DNA of 64,000 nt. It comes from Sphingobium sp. Lineage in GTDB: Bacteria; Pseudomonadota; Alphaproteobacteria; Sphingomonadales; Sphingomonadaceae. This document shows positions 1 through 10,356 of this stretch, piece by piece (position 1 is the first letter of the stretch; each line of letters begins with the position of its first letter). The notes beneath the pieces were generated by a model. It was not told where the DNA came from, made no database searches, and saw only the letters and a program-made list of their open reading frames with translations. The translations under genes were made by a program, and so were the position numbers. The stretch is from NCBI GenBank assembly GCA_017744605.1, contig JAGIAZ010000010.1, positions 1-64,000 on the forward strand, read 5' to 3'.

Positions 1-263
1 CCGTGGTGACCTTCCACAGCCTCGAGGACCGTATCGTGAAGAATTTCCTGCGCGTCCGCTCCGGCCAGGAGTCGGGCGGGTCGCGCCATCGCCCCCAGGC
101 TGCGCGTGCTCAGGCGCCGAGCTTCATGAAGCCCGCCCGCGCCGTTCGCCCGGGGGAAGAGGAGTTGCGCGTCAATCCCCGCGCCCGCTCCGCCACATTG
201 CGCAGCGCCGTGCGTACCGCCGCCCCTGCCTGGGGCCACAGTTCATCGGGAGCGTCGTCATGA
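1..263 (+). CDS. rsmH: 16S rRNA (cytosine1402-N4)-methyltransferase, 3' end only
   Basis: This is the C-terminal part of RsmH (MraW), the SAM-dependent enzyme that methylates C1402 of 16S rRNA in the ribosomal P site. The frame is already open at base 3 and encodes [15 protein letters not shown], the signature near the end of the RsmH family, followed by a basic Arg/Pro-rich tail. The 5' part lies outside the window. Its TGA (261-263) overlaps the ATG of ftsL, and in the dcw cluster rsmH always precedes ftsL, which supports the call. The remaining tail is short, so only about the last quarter of the protein is visible. Confidence 0.93.
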   Translation, partial: VVTFHSLEDRIVKNFLRVRSGQESGGSRHRPQAARAQAPSFMKPARAVRPGEEELRVNPRARSATLRSAVRTAAPAWGHSSSGASS

Positions 264-898
264 TCGCCATCAAGCGCCTCTGGAGCATCATGTGGATCCT
301 CGTCATCGCGGCGGGCGCGCTCACCGCCTATCTGGTGAGCCTGCGCGTCGCGACGGAGCGGAACGCGGTGAAGGCGCTCGAGCGGCAGATCTATTCGACC
401 CGCGCGAATATCCGCTATCTTGAAGTCGAGTTCAGCGCGCGCGCGAACATTCGCCAGCTCGCGGAATGGAATGCGCGCGACATCAAATATTCGGTGCCGG
501 GCACCGGGCAATATCTCACGAGCGAGCGCCAGCTTGCCTCGCTCGACAGCATCGAGCCGAGCGGCCAGCCCAATGCCGCGCCGCCGGTCATGGCCGCCAT
601 GGCCCGGAATGAACCCGCCGCCGCGATGATCGTGCCGGTCAAGGCGGAAGCGCCGGCCAAGCCGGCCAAGGCTCAGGACTTCGCGCTGGTCCGCACCGCA
701 TCGGCGGCCGAACCCGTGCGGCCCAAGGCGATGGCTGTCGTCGCCATTGCCAAGCCCGAGGCTGTGCCTCGCATCGTCAAGCTCGTCGACAAGCCGGCGC
801 CCAAGGATCGCCGCGCGATGCGTCTTGCCCAGCTCGAGGCGACGTTGCTCGATCCCAAGACCCTCGGCGGTCCCGACGCGGGCAAGGCATCGCGCTGA
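260..898 (+). CDS. ftsL: cell division protein FtsL
   Basis: A 212-residue bitopic protein with a short N-terminal cytoplasmic part, one membrane segment at about residues 8-28 and a predicted coiled coil at about 30-70 (heptad-like [19 protein letters not shown]). FtsL forms the periplasmic FtsQ-FtsL-FtsB complex that activates FtsW/FtsI septal synthesis. Family membership rests on topology and position between rsmH and ftsI, since FtsL sequences diverge strongly. The start overlaps the rsmH stop as ATGA and the stop overlaps ftsI. It is longer than the usual 100-150 residues because of an Ala/Pro/Lys-rich tail from about residue 105 to the end. Confidence 0.85.
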   Translation: MIAIKRLWSIMWILVIAAGALTAYLVSLRVATERNAVKALERQIYSTRANIRYLEVEFSARANIRQLAEWNARDIKYSVPGTGQYLTSERQLASLDSIEPSGQPNAAPPVMAAMARNEPAAAMIVPVKAEAPAKPAKAQDFALVRTASAAEPVRPKAMAVVAIAKPEAVPRIVKLVDKPAPKDRRAMRLAQLEATLLDPKTLGGPDAGKASR

Positions 899-2661
899 TG
901 GCAACAATCATAGCCCGTCCGGAACGGCGCACCAGCACAGCACCAGAACGCATCGACATGACGACGGCTGCCCATGGCCGCGTCATGTTGCTGCTTTTGC
1001 TGCTGTTCGCCGTGACGCTCGTGCTGGCTGCGCGGATGATCTGGATCGGCGTCGAGGCCAATGCCCGCGCCGGCTCATCCATCGCGACGCCCCTTCCGAT
1101 CCGCGCCGACATTGTCGATCGCAACGGCGTGCCGCTCGCCCGCAACATCGATGGCTATGCGATCGCGGTGCATCCCAATAAGATCATGAGCGACAAGGCC
1201 GCGCTTGCCGAGCGGCTGCACGCCATCTTTCCCGAGCAGAGCACGCAGGATTTCTATGCGATCCTGACCAGCAACAAGGGCTGGGCCTATCTGCGCCGCC
1301 GCGCGCTCCCGGCGGAGGTCGCCGCGGTGAATGCGCTCGGCGAAGTCGCGATCGAATTCCCGCGCGAGAAGGAGCGGCTCTATCCCCAGCGCAGCCTCGC
1401 GGCGCACCTGATCGGCTTCACCAATATGGACGGCCATGGCGGCATGGGTGTCGAGCGCAGCTTCGACAAGCGCCTGACCGACGAGAAGTTTCGTAATACG
1501 CCGCTCGCCCTTTCGATCGATTCCCGCGCCCAGGCGGCGCTCGAGGAAGAGATGATCAAGGGCGTGACCGCGCAGAGCGCCAAGGGCGCGGCGGGTGTCG
1601 TGCTCGACGTGCATACCGGCGAAGTCATCGCCATGGTCTCCGTGCCGACCTTCAATCCGAACCGGTTCGAAGTGCCCGTCGCGCCGATGGTGCGCGGCAG
1701 GGACGGCAAGATGCGCCCCGGCGTCATCCAGTGCGACCAGCTGCCGCTCTGCAATCGCGTGGTGCAGGCACGCTACGAGCTGGGCTCGGTGTTCAAGCCG
1801 CTGTCGATCGGCGCCGCCATGGACGCCGGCGTCGTCACCGATATGTCCAAGCGCTATGACGCGACCAAGCCGATCCAGATCGGCGGCTATGCCATCCACG
1901 ACCATGATGCGCTCAACATCTGGATGAACGTGCCGCAGGCGCTCATTCATTCGAGCAACATCGTCGCGGCGCGGATCGCGGACGAACTGCATGACGCGGC
2001 CGGCGATCGGCTCGCGACGGTCTATCGCGAGCTCGAGTTCGACCGACCCGTCTCGATCCAGCTCGACGAGCAGGCGAAGACCCTGTGGCCGCGCGAATGG
2101 AGCCGCATCGCCAATATGACCGCATCCTACGGCCATGGCATTGCGGTGACCCCGATGCATCTCGCCAGCGCCTATGCCGCGCTGGTCAATGGCGGCATCT
2201 GGCATCCGACCTCGGTGGTGAAGCTGGAGCCCGGCCAGGTTCCGCAGGGCCGGCGCGTGTTCAGCGCAGCGACCAGCGCGCGCATGCGCCAGCTGCTGCG
2301 CATGATCGTGCAGAGCGGCACGGGCCGGATGGGCAATGCCGACGGCTATCGCGTGGGCGCGAAGACGGGCACCGGCGAGAAGCCGGGCATTGGCGGCTAC
2401 AGCAAGCACAGCAACGTCGTGACCTTCGCATCGGCCTTCCCGATGGACGAGCCGCGCTATGTCGTGGTGGTCGTCATGGACGAGCCGCAGGGCAGCAAGC
2501 AATATCCCGGCGTAAGGACGGCGGCCTATACGACGGCGCCCATCGTCAAGGCGTTCGTGCAGCGCGTCGGACCGTTAATGGGGGTCTATCCCGAGGCGAA
2601 TCGCGACATTGACATTTCGGAGCTGCTCCCGCTGATAGGCGGCGATCAGGACACGCGATGA
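898..2661 (+). CDS. ftsI: peptidoglycan D,D-transpeptidase FtsI (PBP3)
   Basis: A 587-residue class B penicillin-binding protein, the septal transpeptidase that cross-links new peptidoglycan together with FtsW. It has an N-terminal membrane anchor at about residues 29-46, a dimerisation domain, then the transpeptidase domain with all three active-site motifs: SVFK with the acylated Ser297, SSN at 352-354 and KTG at 489-491. The length is normal for FtsI. The ATG shares its A with the ftsL stop, so the two genes are translationally coupled, and its own stop overlaps murE by four bases. Confidence 0.96.
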   Translation: MATIIARPERRTSTAPERIDMTTAAHGRVMLLLLLLFAVTLVLAARMIWIGVEANARAGSSIATPLPIRADIVDRNGVPLARNIDGYAIAVHPNKIMSDKAALAERLHAIFPEQSTQDFYAILTSNKGWAYLRRRALPAEVAAVNALGEVAIEFPREKERLYPQRSLAAHLIGFTNMDGHGGMGVERSFDKRLTDEKFRNTPLALSIDSRAQAALEEEMIKGVTAQSAKGAAGVVLDVHTGEVIAMVSVPTFNPNRFEVPVAPMVRGRDGKMRPGVIQCDQLPLCNRVVQARYELGSVFKPLSIGAAMDAGVVTDMSKRYDATKPIQIGGYAIHDHDALNIWMNVPQALIHSSNIVAARIADELHDAAGDRLATVYRELEFDRPVSIQLDEQAKTLWPREWSRIANMTASYGHGIAVTPMHLASAYAALVNGGIWHPTSVVKLEPGQVPQGRRVFSAATSARMRQLLRMIVQSGTGRMGNADGYRVGAKTGTGEKPGIGGYSKHSNVVTFASAFPMDEPRYVVVVVMDEPQGSKQYPGVRTAAYTTAPIVKAFVQRVGPLMGVYPEANRDIDISELLPLIGGDQDTR

Positions 2662-4091
2662 CCACTCTTGCAGACCTTGTTCCGGGCATGGGCGCGTCCG
2701 ACGGCGCGCGCACCGTGACGGGCTTTGCCATCGATAACCGCAAGGTCGCCCAGGGCGCAGTTTTCGGCGCTTTCGAGGGCGCGCGGGTCAATGGCGAGGA
2801 CTTCATTCCGGCGGCGATTGCCGCTGGGGCTGTGGCCGTCGTCGCGCGTCCGCAAGCCAAGGTCGAGGGCGCCGTCCACATCGCGGCCGATGAACCGCGC
2901 CGCCTCTTCGCGCAGATCGCCGCACGCTTCTACGCGCCCTATCCGGACACGGTCGTTGCGGTCACCGGCACGAACGGAAAAACCTCGACCGTCGAACTCA
3001 CGCGCCAGCTCTGGCGCATGGCGGGCGAGAAATCGGCGAGCATCGGTACGCTCGGCGTGACGACCTCGCTCGACCAGGTCTCAACGGGCCTCACCACGCC
3101 GGACATCGTGACGTTCCTGTCCAACATGGCCGGGCTTGCGCGCGAGGGCGTCACGCATGTCGCCTATGAGGCGTCGAGCCATGGCCTGGCGCAGTATCGC
3201 AGCGAGGGCCTGCGGGTTCGTGCCGGCGCCTTTACCAATCTCAGCCGCGATCATCTCGATTATCACGGTACGATGGAGCATTATTTCGAGGCCAAGATGC
3301 GGCTGTTCGACGAGGTCGTCGAAGACGGCGGCGTGGCGGTCATCTGGGCGGACGACGAGGATCGTTCGAGCGCGGCGATCGACCATGCGCGTGCGCGCGG
3401 TCTCGAGGTCATCACGGTCGGAGCGCAAGGCGAGACACTCAGGCTCGTGAGCCGCAAGGCAAGCCAGCTCGGTCAGACGCTGACGATCGAAGCCCAGGGC
3501 GCGACGCACAAGGTCGAGCTGCCGCTGATCGGCGCTTATCAGGCCGCCAATGCGTTGACGGCAGCGGGGCTCGTGCTCGCGACGGGCGGCAGGCTCGGCG
3601 ATGTGCTTGGCCATCTGGCCCGGGTGACGCCGGTGCGCGGGCGGCTGGAGCGGGCCGTGATCACCAGGGCCGGCGCGCCGGTCTATGTCGACTATGCGCA
3701 CACGCCCGACGGCCTGCGCGCGGCGATCGAGGCATTGCGCCCGCATACGGCCGGCCGGCTTATCACCGTGTTCGGCGCCGGCGGCGACCGCGATGCCGGC
3801 AAGCGTCCGCTGATGGGGCAGGTCGCGGCAGAGCTGTCCGACGATGTGATCGTGACGGACGACAATCCGCGCGGTGAGGATCCCGCTGCCATCCGCAGCG
3901 CCATATTGGCCGGCGCGCCGGGCGCACGTGAGATCGGCGGGCGGCGTGCAGCCATTGCCGAGGCCATCGCGCAGGCGGGCGCGAAGGACATCGTGCTGTT
4001 GGCGGGCAAGGGCCACGAACAAGGGCAGATCATCGGCGACAGGGTCTTGCCGTTCGACGATGTGACCGTTGCCAGGGAATGCGCCGCATGA
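2658..4091 (+). CDS. murE: UDP-MurNAc-L-Ala-D-Glu:meso-diaminopimelate ligase
   Basis: A 477-residue Mur ligase that adds meso-diaminopimelate to UDP-MurNAc dipeptide in the cytoplasm. The three Mur domains are in order: N-terminal UMP-binding part, central ATPase with the P-loop GTNGKT at 104-109, and a C-terminal Rossmann-like domain. DNPR at 402-405 is the family motif that selects meso-DAP over lysine, so the cell wall should be the standard Gram-negative A1-gamma type. The ATG overlaps the ftsI stop as ATGA and the gene is followed directly by murF. Confidence 0.97.
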   Translation: MTTLADLVPGMGASDGARTVTGFAIDNRKVAQGAVFGAFEGARVNGEDFIPAAIAAGAVAVVARPQAKVEGAVHIAADEPRRLFAQIAARFYAPYPDTVVAVTGTNGKTSTVELTRQLWRMAGEKSASIGTLGVTTSLDQVSTGLTTPDIVTFLSNMAGLAREGVTHVAYEASSHGLAQYRSEGLRVRAGAFTNLSRDHLDYHGTMEHYFEAKMRLFDEVVEDGGVAVIWADDEDRSSAAIDHARARGLEVITVGAQGETLRLVSRKASQLGQTLTIEAQGATHKVELPLIGAYQAANALTAAGLVLATGGRLGDVLGHLARVTPVRGRLERAVITRAGAPVYVDYAHTPDGLRAAIEALRPHTAGRLITVFGAGGDRDAGKRPLMGQVAAELSDDVIVTDDNPRGEDPAAIRSAILAGAPGAREIGGRRAAIAEAIAQAGAKDIVLLAGKGHEQGQIIGDRVLPFDDVTVARECAA

Positions 4092-5467
4092 GGCCGCTAT
4101 GGACCGGAGAGGCCATTGCGGAGGCCACGAGCGGGGCGCTGTCGGCGCCCTTCGCCGTTTCTGGCGTCGCCTTCGACAGCCGCGAAGTGACGCCTGGCGA
4201 CTTGTTCGTCGCCATGCGCGGCGAGGCGGCTGATGGTCATGATTATGCCGCCCGGGCGCGGGCCGCGGGTGCGGCCGGCATGCTTGTCGAGCGGCCGGTC
4301 GAGGGACCGCATGTGCGCGTGCCGGACAGCCTCGAAGGACTCGTCGCGCTGGGCCGCGCCGCGCGCGCCAGGACCTATGCGAAGATCGTCGGCGTCACCG
4401 GATCGGCGGGCAAGACCGGCACCAAGGAAGCGCTGTTTCACGCCTTCGACCGGATGAGCTTCGGCGCGGCGCACCGGTCGCTCAAAAGCTACAACAACCA
4501 TGTCGGCGTGCCGCTCAGCCTCGCCCGTATGCCGGCCGAGACGCGCTACGGCATCTTCGAGATGGGCATGAACCATGAGGGCGAGCTGCGCGCGCTGACG
4601 GCGCTGGTGCGGCCCCATGTCGCGGTCGTCACGACCATTGCGCCGGCCCATATCGAATATTTCGGGACCGAGGCGAAGATTGCGCAGGCCAAGGCGGAGA
4701 TTTTCGAGGGTCTGGTCGAAGGCGGCACGGCGATCATTCCCCATGACAGCCCGCATCGCGATCTGCTCGTGAAGGCCGCAGAGCCTTATGCCGCGCAGAT
4801 CGTCACCTTCGGGTTCGAGAAGGGCGCCGATGTGCGCGCGGTCGAGGCGGTCCCGGCCGAGCATGACGGCACGCTGGTGAGCGCGCAGCTGCCCGGCGCC
4901 CAATTGAGCTTCACGCTGTCCATGCCCGGCCGTCACTGGATCGCCAATTCGCTGGCGGTGCTCGCGGCGGTGCAGGCGGCCGGAGGCGATCTCGCCGTGG
5001 CGGGCCTTGCCCTGGCGCGGCTGCCGGGCATGCCGGGCCGCGGCGAGCGGCGGCGTATCCGCACGGCGGACGGCGGCGAAGCGCTGCTGATCGACGAGGC
5101 CTATAACGCCAATCCGGCGTCCATGGCCGCGACGCTGGCTCAACTCGGCGAGGAGCGTGGCGGACGCCGCATCGCGATCCTCGGCGCGATGAAGGAATTG
5201 GGTGCGCAGTCCGCGGCTTTGCATGCCGGGCTTGCCGGCCCGGTTCTCGCGGCGGATGTCGACCGGCTCCTGCTCGTCGGCGAGGAAATGGCGCCGCTCG
5301 GCAAGGCGGTCGAGGGTCGGATCGATGTGGAGCTGACGGCCACCGCGAGCGACGCGATCGTGCGGGCGGCGACCATGCTGAAGGATGGAGATGTGGTGCT
5401 GGTCAAGGGTTCGAACAGCGTAGGCCTGTCACGATTGGTGACGGCCCTGTCGGCGGAGACGGTCTGA
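4088..5467 (+). CDS. murF: UDP-MurNAc-tripeptide:D-Ala-D-Ala ligase
   Basis: A 459-residue Mur ligase that attaches D-Ala-D-Ala to UDP-MurNAc-tripeptide, the last cytoplasmic nucleotide step before MraY. The P-loop GSAGKTGT carries Lys109, and the central region has the GMNHEGE and NAN segments typical of MurF. Two ATGs are possible, 4079 and 4088. I chose 4088 because it gives the four-base ATGA overlap seen throughout the cluster and leaves a purine-rich AGGGA nine bases upstream, while the 4079 start would abut that site with no spacer. Confidence 0.95.
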   Translation: MRPLWTGEAIAEATSGALSAPFAVSGVAFDSREVTPGDLFVAMRGEAADGHDYAARARAAGAAGMLVERPVEGPHVRVPDSLEGLVALGRAARARTYAKIVGVTGSAGKTGTKEALFHAFDRMSFGAAHRSLKSYNNHVGVPLSLARMPAETRYGIFEMGMNHEGELRALTALVRPHVAVVTTIAPAHIEYFGTEAKIAQAKAEIFEGLVEGGTAIIPHDSPHRDLLVKAAEPYAAQIVTFGFEKGADVRAVEAVPAEHDGTLVSAQLPGAQLSFTLSMPGRHWIANSLAVLAAVQAAGGDLAVAGLALARLPGMPGRGERRRIRTADGGEALLIDEAYNANPASMAATLAQLGEERGGRRIAILGAMKELGAQSAALHAGLAGPVLAADVDRLLLVGEEMAPLGKAVEGRIDVELTATASDAIVRAATMLKDGDVVLVKGSNSVGLSRLVTALSAETV

Positions 5468-6537
5468 TGCTTTACTGGCTTGCCGATCAGCTGCACTTTC
5501 CCGGTCTTCTCAATCTCATCCGTTATCTCACCTTCCGTGCCGGCGCGGCGATCGTCACCGCGTTGGTGATCGGCCTCGTCATCGGGCCCAGGTTCATCGG
5601 CTGGCTGCGCGTCCGCCAGGGCAGGGGGCAGCCGATCCGCACCGATGGGCCGCAGACCCATCTCGCCAAGCGCGGCACGCCGACCATGGGCGGGCTCATG
5701 ATCCTGACCGCGCTGATGGCGTCTGTGCTGCTCTGGATGAACCTCGCATCGATTTATATCTGGGCGTGCGCGATGGTGACGCTCGGCTTCGGCGCGATCG
5801 GGTTCATGGACGATTATGACAAGGTCACCAAGGCGAGCCACAAAGGTCTTTCGGCGCGGATGCGGCTGCTCGCCGAGTTCATGATCGCCGGCCTTGCGAC
5901 CTGGCTGATCGTCAGCCGCAACGGCACCTTGCTCTATCTGCCGTTCTGGAGCGGCGGCGCGCTCGACCTGGGGCCGCTTTATTATGTGTTCGGCGCGATC
6001 GTGATCGTCGCCTTCGGCAATGCCGTGAACCTGACCGACGGCCTCGACGGTCTGGCATCCATGCCGGTCATCATCGCCTGCCTCACCTTCATGGCCTTCG
6101 CCTATCTGGTCGGCCGCGCGGACTATGCCCATTATCTCGGCATTCCCCATGTGCCGGGCGCGGGCGACCTGATCGTCCTGTGCGGTGCGATGGTGGGGGC
6201 CTGCCTCGCCTTCCTCTGGTTCAATGCGCCGCCTGCGGCCGTATTCATGGGCGATACCGGCAGCCTGGCGCTCGGCGGCACCATCGGCGTCATCGCCGTC
6301 TCGACCCATCATGAGATCGTGCTGGGTGTCGTCGGCGGCCTGTTCGTGGTCGAGGCGCTGAGCGTCATCATCCAGGTCTTCTGGTACAAGCGCACCGGTC
6401 GCCGCGTGTTCCGCATGGCGCCGATCCATCATCATTTCGAACAGCTCGGCTGGGCGGAATCCACCGTCGTGGTCCGCTTCTGGATCGTCTCCTTCGTGCT
6501 CGCGCTCGCGGGCCTCGCAACGCTCAAGCTGCGGTGA
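5467..6537 (+). CDS. mraY: phospho-MurNAc-pentapeptide transferase
   Basis: A 356-residue integral membrane enzyme with about ten hydrophobic segments that transfers phospho-MurNAc-pentapeptide to undecaprenyl phosphate, giving lipid I. The family motifs are all present: the DDYDKV aspartates, [10 protein letters not shown], the [12 protein letters not shown] loop and the PIHHHFE histidine cluster near the C-terminus. Its ATG shares one base with the murF stop. It is intact and of normal length. Confidence 0.97.
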   Translation: MLYWLADQLHFPGLLNLIRYLTFRAGAAIVTALVIGLVIGPRFIGWLRVRQGRGQPIRTDGPQTHLAKRGTPTMGGLMILTALMASVLLWMNLASIYIWACAMVTLGFGAIGFMDDYDKVTKASHKGLSARMRLLAEFMIAGLATWLIVSRNGTLLYLPFWSGGALDLGPLYYVFGAIVIVAFGNAVNLTDGLDGLASMPVIIACLTFMAFAYLVGRADYAHYLGIPHVPGAGDLIVLCGAMVGACLAFLWFNAPPAAVFMGDTGSLALGGTIGVIAVSTHHEIVLGVVGGLFVVEALSVIIQVFWYKRTGRRVFRMAPIHHHFEQLGWAESTVVVRFWIVSFVLALAGLATLKLR

Positions 6538-7862
6538 TCGTCTCCGAAGCCTTTCGCGGAAAACGCTATGCCGTGCTGGGCCTCGCGCGCTCGGGCCTTG
6601 CCACGGTCGAGGCCCTGGCGGCGAGCGAGGCGATCGTCTTCGCCTGGGACCAGCGCGAGGATGCGCGGGCGCTGGTCGAGGGCAAGGCCGCGATTGCCGA
6701 TCCCATGGAGATGGACCTTGCCGGGCTAGACGCGATCATCGTCTCGCCGGGCGTGCCGCTTAATCGCCATCCTATCGCGGCGCGCGCGCGCGAGGCCGGC
6801 GTGCCGATCATCGGCGACATCGAGCTGTTCGCGCTCGCCCGGCCGACGCTGCCGCCGCATCGCGTCGTCGGGATCACCGGGACCAACGGCAAGTCGACGA
6901 CCACGGCGCTCATCCACCACATCCTGCGCAATGCGGGCCTGCCGACCCGCATGGGCGGCAATATCGGGCTCCCCATTCTGGGGCAGGACCCGCTCAATGC
7001 CGGCGGTGTCTATGTGCTGGAACTGTCGAGCTATCAGATCGACCTGACATTCAACCTCGACTGCGACGTCGCGGTGCTGCTCAATGTCACGCCCGACCAT
7101 CTCGACCGCTATGCCGATTTCGAAGCCTATGTGGACGCCAAGGCGCGTCTCTTCGCGATGCAGTCGCGCACACATGCCGCAGTGATCGCCGTCGACGACG
7201 ATGTGACCCGCCGTGTCGCCATGGGCGTGCCTTATGCCCGCAAGGTTTCGGCATCAGCGGTGGATCGAGGCGCGCAACTGCGCTGGCCTTCGCTGCAAGG
7301 GCCGCACAATGCGCAAAATGTCGCCGTCGCGCTCGCCGTTGTCGATGCGCTGGGTATCCCGGAGAAAGTCGCGCTCGATGCGCTCGAAAGTTATGCCAGC
7401 CTCCCGCATCGCATGCAGCGCGTCGGCGAGCGGGGCGGCGTGCTCTTCATCAACGACAGCAAGGCGACCAATGCGGCCTCGACTGCGCCGGCGCTGGCCG
7501 CCTGGCCCGCGGTCGACGGCAAGCCGCGCATCCACTGGATTCTGGGCGGTCTCGCCAAGAGTGACGATCTCGACGAATGTGCCGAGGGATTCCCGAACGT
7601 CGCGCATGCCTATACGATCGGCGAAGCCGGGCCGCTCTTTGCGCGGCTGCTACGGGATGCGGGCATCGAAGTCAGCGAATGCGAGCTGCTGGTGACCGCC
7701 GTTGCCGAGGCTGCCGCACGGGCGAAGTCGGGCGAAGTCGTGCTGCTGTCGCCTGCTTGCGCCTCGTTCGACCAGTTCCGCGATTTCGAGGCGCGGGGCG
7801 ATGCATTTGCGGCGGCCGTCGCCGTGCTCGGCGAGACGAGCGATCAAGGGGGTGTGGCATGA
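6534..7862 (+). CDS. murD: UDP-MurNAc-L-alanine:D-glutamate ligase
   Basis: A 442-residue Mur ligase adding D-glutamate to UDP-MurNAc-L-Ala. The P-loop GTNGKSTT has Lys120 and is followed by the GGNIG and ELSSYQID segments that mark MurD. The start is a GTG at 6534 overlapping the mraY TGA; no ATG nearby gives a complete N-terminal domain. Its stop overlaps the ftsW ATG. Nothing unusual apart from the GTG start. Confidence 0.96.
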   Translation: MIVSEAFRGKRYAVLGLARSGLATVEALAASEAIVFAWDQREDARALVEGKAAIADPMEMDLAGLDAIIVSPGVPLNRHPIAARAREAGVPIIGDIELFALARPTLPPHRVVGITGTNGKSTTTALIHHILRNAGLPTRMGGNIGLPILGQDPLNAGGVYVLELSSYQIDLTFNLDCDVAVLLNVTPDHLDRYADFEAYVDAKARLFAMQSRTHAAVIAVDDDVTRRVAMGVPYARKVSASAVDRGAQLRWPSLQGPHNAQNVAVALAVVDALGIPEKVALDALESYASLPHRMQRVGERGGVLFINDSKATNAASTAPALAAWPAVDGKPRIHWILGGLAKSDDLDECAEGFPNVAHAYTIGEAGPLFARLLRDAGIEVSECELLVTAVAEAAARAKSGEVVLLSPACASFDQFRDFEARGDAFAAAVAVLGETSDQGGVA

Positions 7863-9196
7863 GCGACGAGACCGGCATGCAGGACGATCCGACCTCTGCG
7901 AACCGCCTTGCCCAGCTCGATCTCGCGCTGACCTCATTGCGTCCGCGCACGTCGCCGCGCGTGAGTCCACGTACGGGTCCACGCGCCACGATCGACCGCG
8001 CGCTGGCGCCGCTGAAAGCGCGCCAGGCGAGGCCGCTCCCGCGCGAGCGCACGGCGCTTGCCGTCTGGTTCTGGGAAATCGACCGCGTTCTGCTCGGGCT
8101 CATCGTCGTGCTGATCGCCATCGGCCTGGTTGCCGTCGCCGCCGCATCGCCGGTCGGCGCGATCGATCGCTCGACCAGAGACGTTGCGGTCAACCCGCTG
8201 CACTATTTCTACCGGCACCTGATGTGGATCAGTGTGGGCATGGTCGTGATGATCGGGACCAGCATGCTGCCGCGCACCCAGGCCCGGCGGCTCGCGGTCG
8301 GCCTTGCGCTCGCGTTCGGGGTCTGCCTCATCCTCGTGCCCCTCGTCGGCACGCAGATCAATGGTGCGACGCGCTGGCTGGGCGGCGCGGCCCTGCGCTT
8401 CCAGCCCTCGGAATTCCTCAAGCCCGCCTATGTCGTCGCGACCGCCTGGCTTCTGTCATTGAAGGCGCGCGACCCGTCGCTGCCGGTCGTGCCGTTGACC
8501 GGCATGCTGACCGGCATCGTCGCGCTGCTGCTCATGCGCCAGCCCGACTTCGGCCAGACGGTCGTGTTCTGCGTCATGTGGGGCGTGCTGCTGCTGATGG
8601 CCGGGGAATCGATGAAGCTGCTCGGCGGCTTCGTCGCCGGCTTCGTCGGGCTCATTGTGCTGGCCTATCTCTTCTACGAGAATGGCCGGCAGCGCATCGA
8701 TGCCTTCCTGCGTCCCGAGCAGGACCCGGCGGCAGGTCCGGACCAGGTCGAGCTCGCCTATCGCACCATCACCCATGGCGGCCTGTTCGGCGTGGGGCCC
8801 GGCGGCGGCACCGCCAAGTTCAACCTGCCCGAGGCGCATACCGATTATATCTTCTCGGTGATCGGCGAGGAATTCGGGCTGATTGCCTGCATCGCCATCG
8901 CCATCGTCTATTTTGCCATCGTCGCGCGCGTCCTCTGGCGGCTGCTCGACGAGGAGGATACGTTCATCATCCTCGCCGCCGGAGGCCTCGCCGTCGAGAT
9001 GGCCATGCAGGCGATCATCAACATCGGCGTGAATATCCAGCTCTTCCCGTCCAAGGGCATGACCCTGCCCTTCATCAGCTATGGCGGCTCGTCGATGATC
9101 GCGCTCTGCGGCGGCGTCGGGCTGTTGCTGGCCTTCACCCGGCGCAATCCCTATATGGCCCGCTCTTCCAACGTCGGGAATCGGAGCGGCCGATGA
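7859..9196 (+). CDS. ftsW: peptidoglycan glycosyltransferase FtsW
   Basis: A 445-residue SEDS-family membrane protein that polymerises septal glycan strands and pairs with FtsI. It has about ten membrane segments and the conserved LPFISYGGSSM loop near the end. The ATG at 7859 is chosen because it overlaps the murD stop as ATGA; the open frame extends upstream inside murD but that part reads as an out-of-frame shadow. An N-terminal cytoplasmic stretch of about 70 residues, rich in Arg, Pro, Thr and Ser, precedes the first membrane segment and is longer than in enteric FtsW. Confidence 0.95.
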   Translation: MSDETGMQDDPTSANRLAQLDLALTSLRPRTSPRVSPRTGPRATIDRALAPLKARQARPLPRERTALAVWFWEIDRVLLGLIVVLIAIGLVAVAAASPVGAIDRSTRDVAVNPLHYFYRHLMWISVGMVVMIGTSMLPRTQARRLAVGLALAFGVCLILVPLVGTQINGATRWLGGAALRFQPSEFLKPAYVVATAWLLSLKARDPSLPVVPLTGMLTGIVALLLMRQPDFGQTVVFCVMWGVLLLMAGESMKLLGGFVAGFVGLIVLAYLFYENGRQRIDAFLRPEQDPAAGPDQVELAYRTITHGGLFGVGPGGGTAKFNLPEAHTDYIFSVIGEEFGLIACIAIAIVYFAIVARVLWRLLDEEDTFIILAAGGLAVEMAMQAIINIGVNIQLFPSKGMTLPFISYGGSSMIALCGGVGLLLAFTRRNPYMARSSNVGNRSGR

Positions 9197-10356
9197 GCTT
9201 ATACCGGCACTATGTGCTGGCCGCGGGCGGTACGGGCGGGCACATGGTGCCTGCGCATGCCGTCGCGCAGGAATTGATGGCGCGCGGCCACCGCGTCGCG
9301 CTGGTGACCGATGATCGGGGCACGCAATATCCCGGTCTGTTCGAGGATGTGCAGACCCATGTGCTGCCCGCCGGGCGCATGACGGGCGGCATCAAGGGGT
9401 GGGTCGAGGGCCTCAGACAGACTCTGGAAGGCCGGCGCATGGCGCGAAGGCTCTACGAGAGCTTCGAGCCTTCAGCCGTCGTCGGCTTCGGCGGCTATCC
9501 GGCGCTGCCTGCCCTGCTCGGTGCGTTCGCCGAGAAAATCCCCGCCATCATCCATGAGCAGAATGCCGTGCTCGGCCGGGTCAATCGACTGGTTGCGCGC
9601 AAGGTGTCGGCAATCGCGACGGCCTATCCCGATGTGCTGCGCCTGAAATCGCGTTATCTCGACAAGACCTATCTTGTCGGCAATCCCGTGCGCGAGGCCG
9701 TGCTGGCGCTGCGCGACGAGCCTTTCCCGGTGTTCTCCGACGAAAGCGTGCTGCGCATCCTCGTGACCGGCGGCAGCCAGGGCGCCACGATCCTGTCGCG
9801 CGTGGTGCCGGCGGGGCTCGGCATGCTGCCGATCTCGCTGCGCCGCCGCTTGCAAGTGACGCAGCAATGCCGCCCCGAGGACATCGAGGCCGTGCGCGCC
9901 ACCTATGCCGAGATGGAAATCCCGGCCGATCTCTCGACCTACATCGAGGACATGCCCGAAAAGCTCGGCTGGGCGCATCTGGTCATTGCGCGCGCCGGCG
10001 CATCCACTATCGCCGAACTGACGGCGGCCGGACGGCCAGCCATTCTCATTCCGCTTCCGAGTGCCATGGACAATCACCAAGCCTATAATGTTCGCGAGAT
10101 GGTCGCTGCCGGCGGCGCGCGCGCCATCGACCAGAGCCGTTTCACCGCCGCCGAGCTCGCCAAGCAGATGCAGAAGCTGGCCATGGAGCCGGGCGCGCTG
10201 GTCAACGCCGCCGACCGTGCAAAGTCCTGCGGCCGCCCCGACGCCGCGAAGGACCTCGCCGACCTCATCGAGAGCTTCGGCCCGGCCCCGCAGACCGTCG
10301 ACACCGTGCGTAAGCCCGGATTTGCGATGACCGGCCTGGCAGGAGCGGGTGCATGA
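9193..10356 (+). CDS. murG: undecaprenyl-PP-MurNAc-pentapeptide GlcNAc transferase
   Basis: A 387-residue GT28 glycosyltransferase acting on the inner face of the membrane to turn lipid I into lipid II. The N-terminal glycine-rich loop GGTGGH (12-17), the HEQNAVLG segment, the second glycine loop TGGSQGA and the C-terminal [11 protein letters not shown]-GlcNAc site are visible. The ATG at 9193 overlaps the ftsW stop; the much longer open frame upstream is antisense-like read-through of ftsW. The last 25 or so residues extend a little beyond the usual end. Confidence 0.96.
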   Translation: MSLYRHYVLAAGGTGGHMVPAHAVAQELMARGHRVALVTDDRGTQYPGLFEDVQTHVLPAGRMTGGIKGWVEGLRQTLEGRRMARRLYESFEPSAVVGFGGYPALPALLGAFAEKIPAIIHEQNAVLGRVNRLVARKVSAIATAYPDVLRLKSRYLDKTYLVGNPVREAVLALRDEPFPVFSDESVLRILVTGGSQGATILSRVVPAGLGMLPISLRRRLQVTQQCRPEDIEAVRATYAEMEIPADLSTYIEDMPEKLGWAHLVIARAGASTIAELTAAGRPAILIPLPSAMDNHQAYNVREMVAAGGARAIDQSRFTAAELAKQMQKLAMEPGALVNAADRAKSCGRPDAAKDLADLIESFGPAPQTVDTVRKPGFAMTGLAGAGA

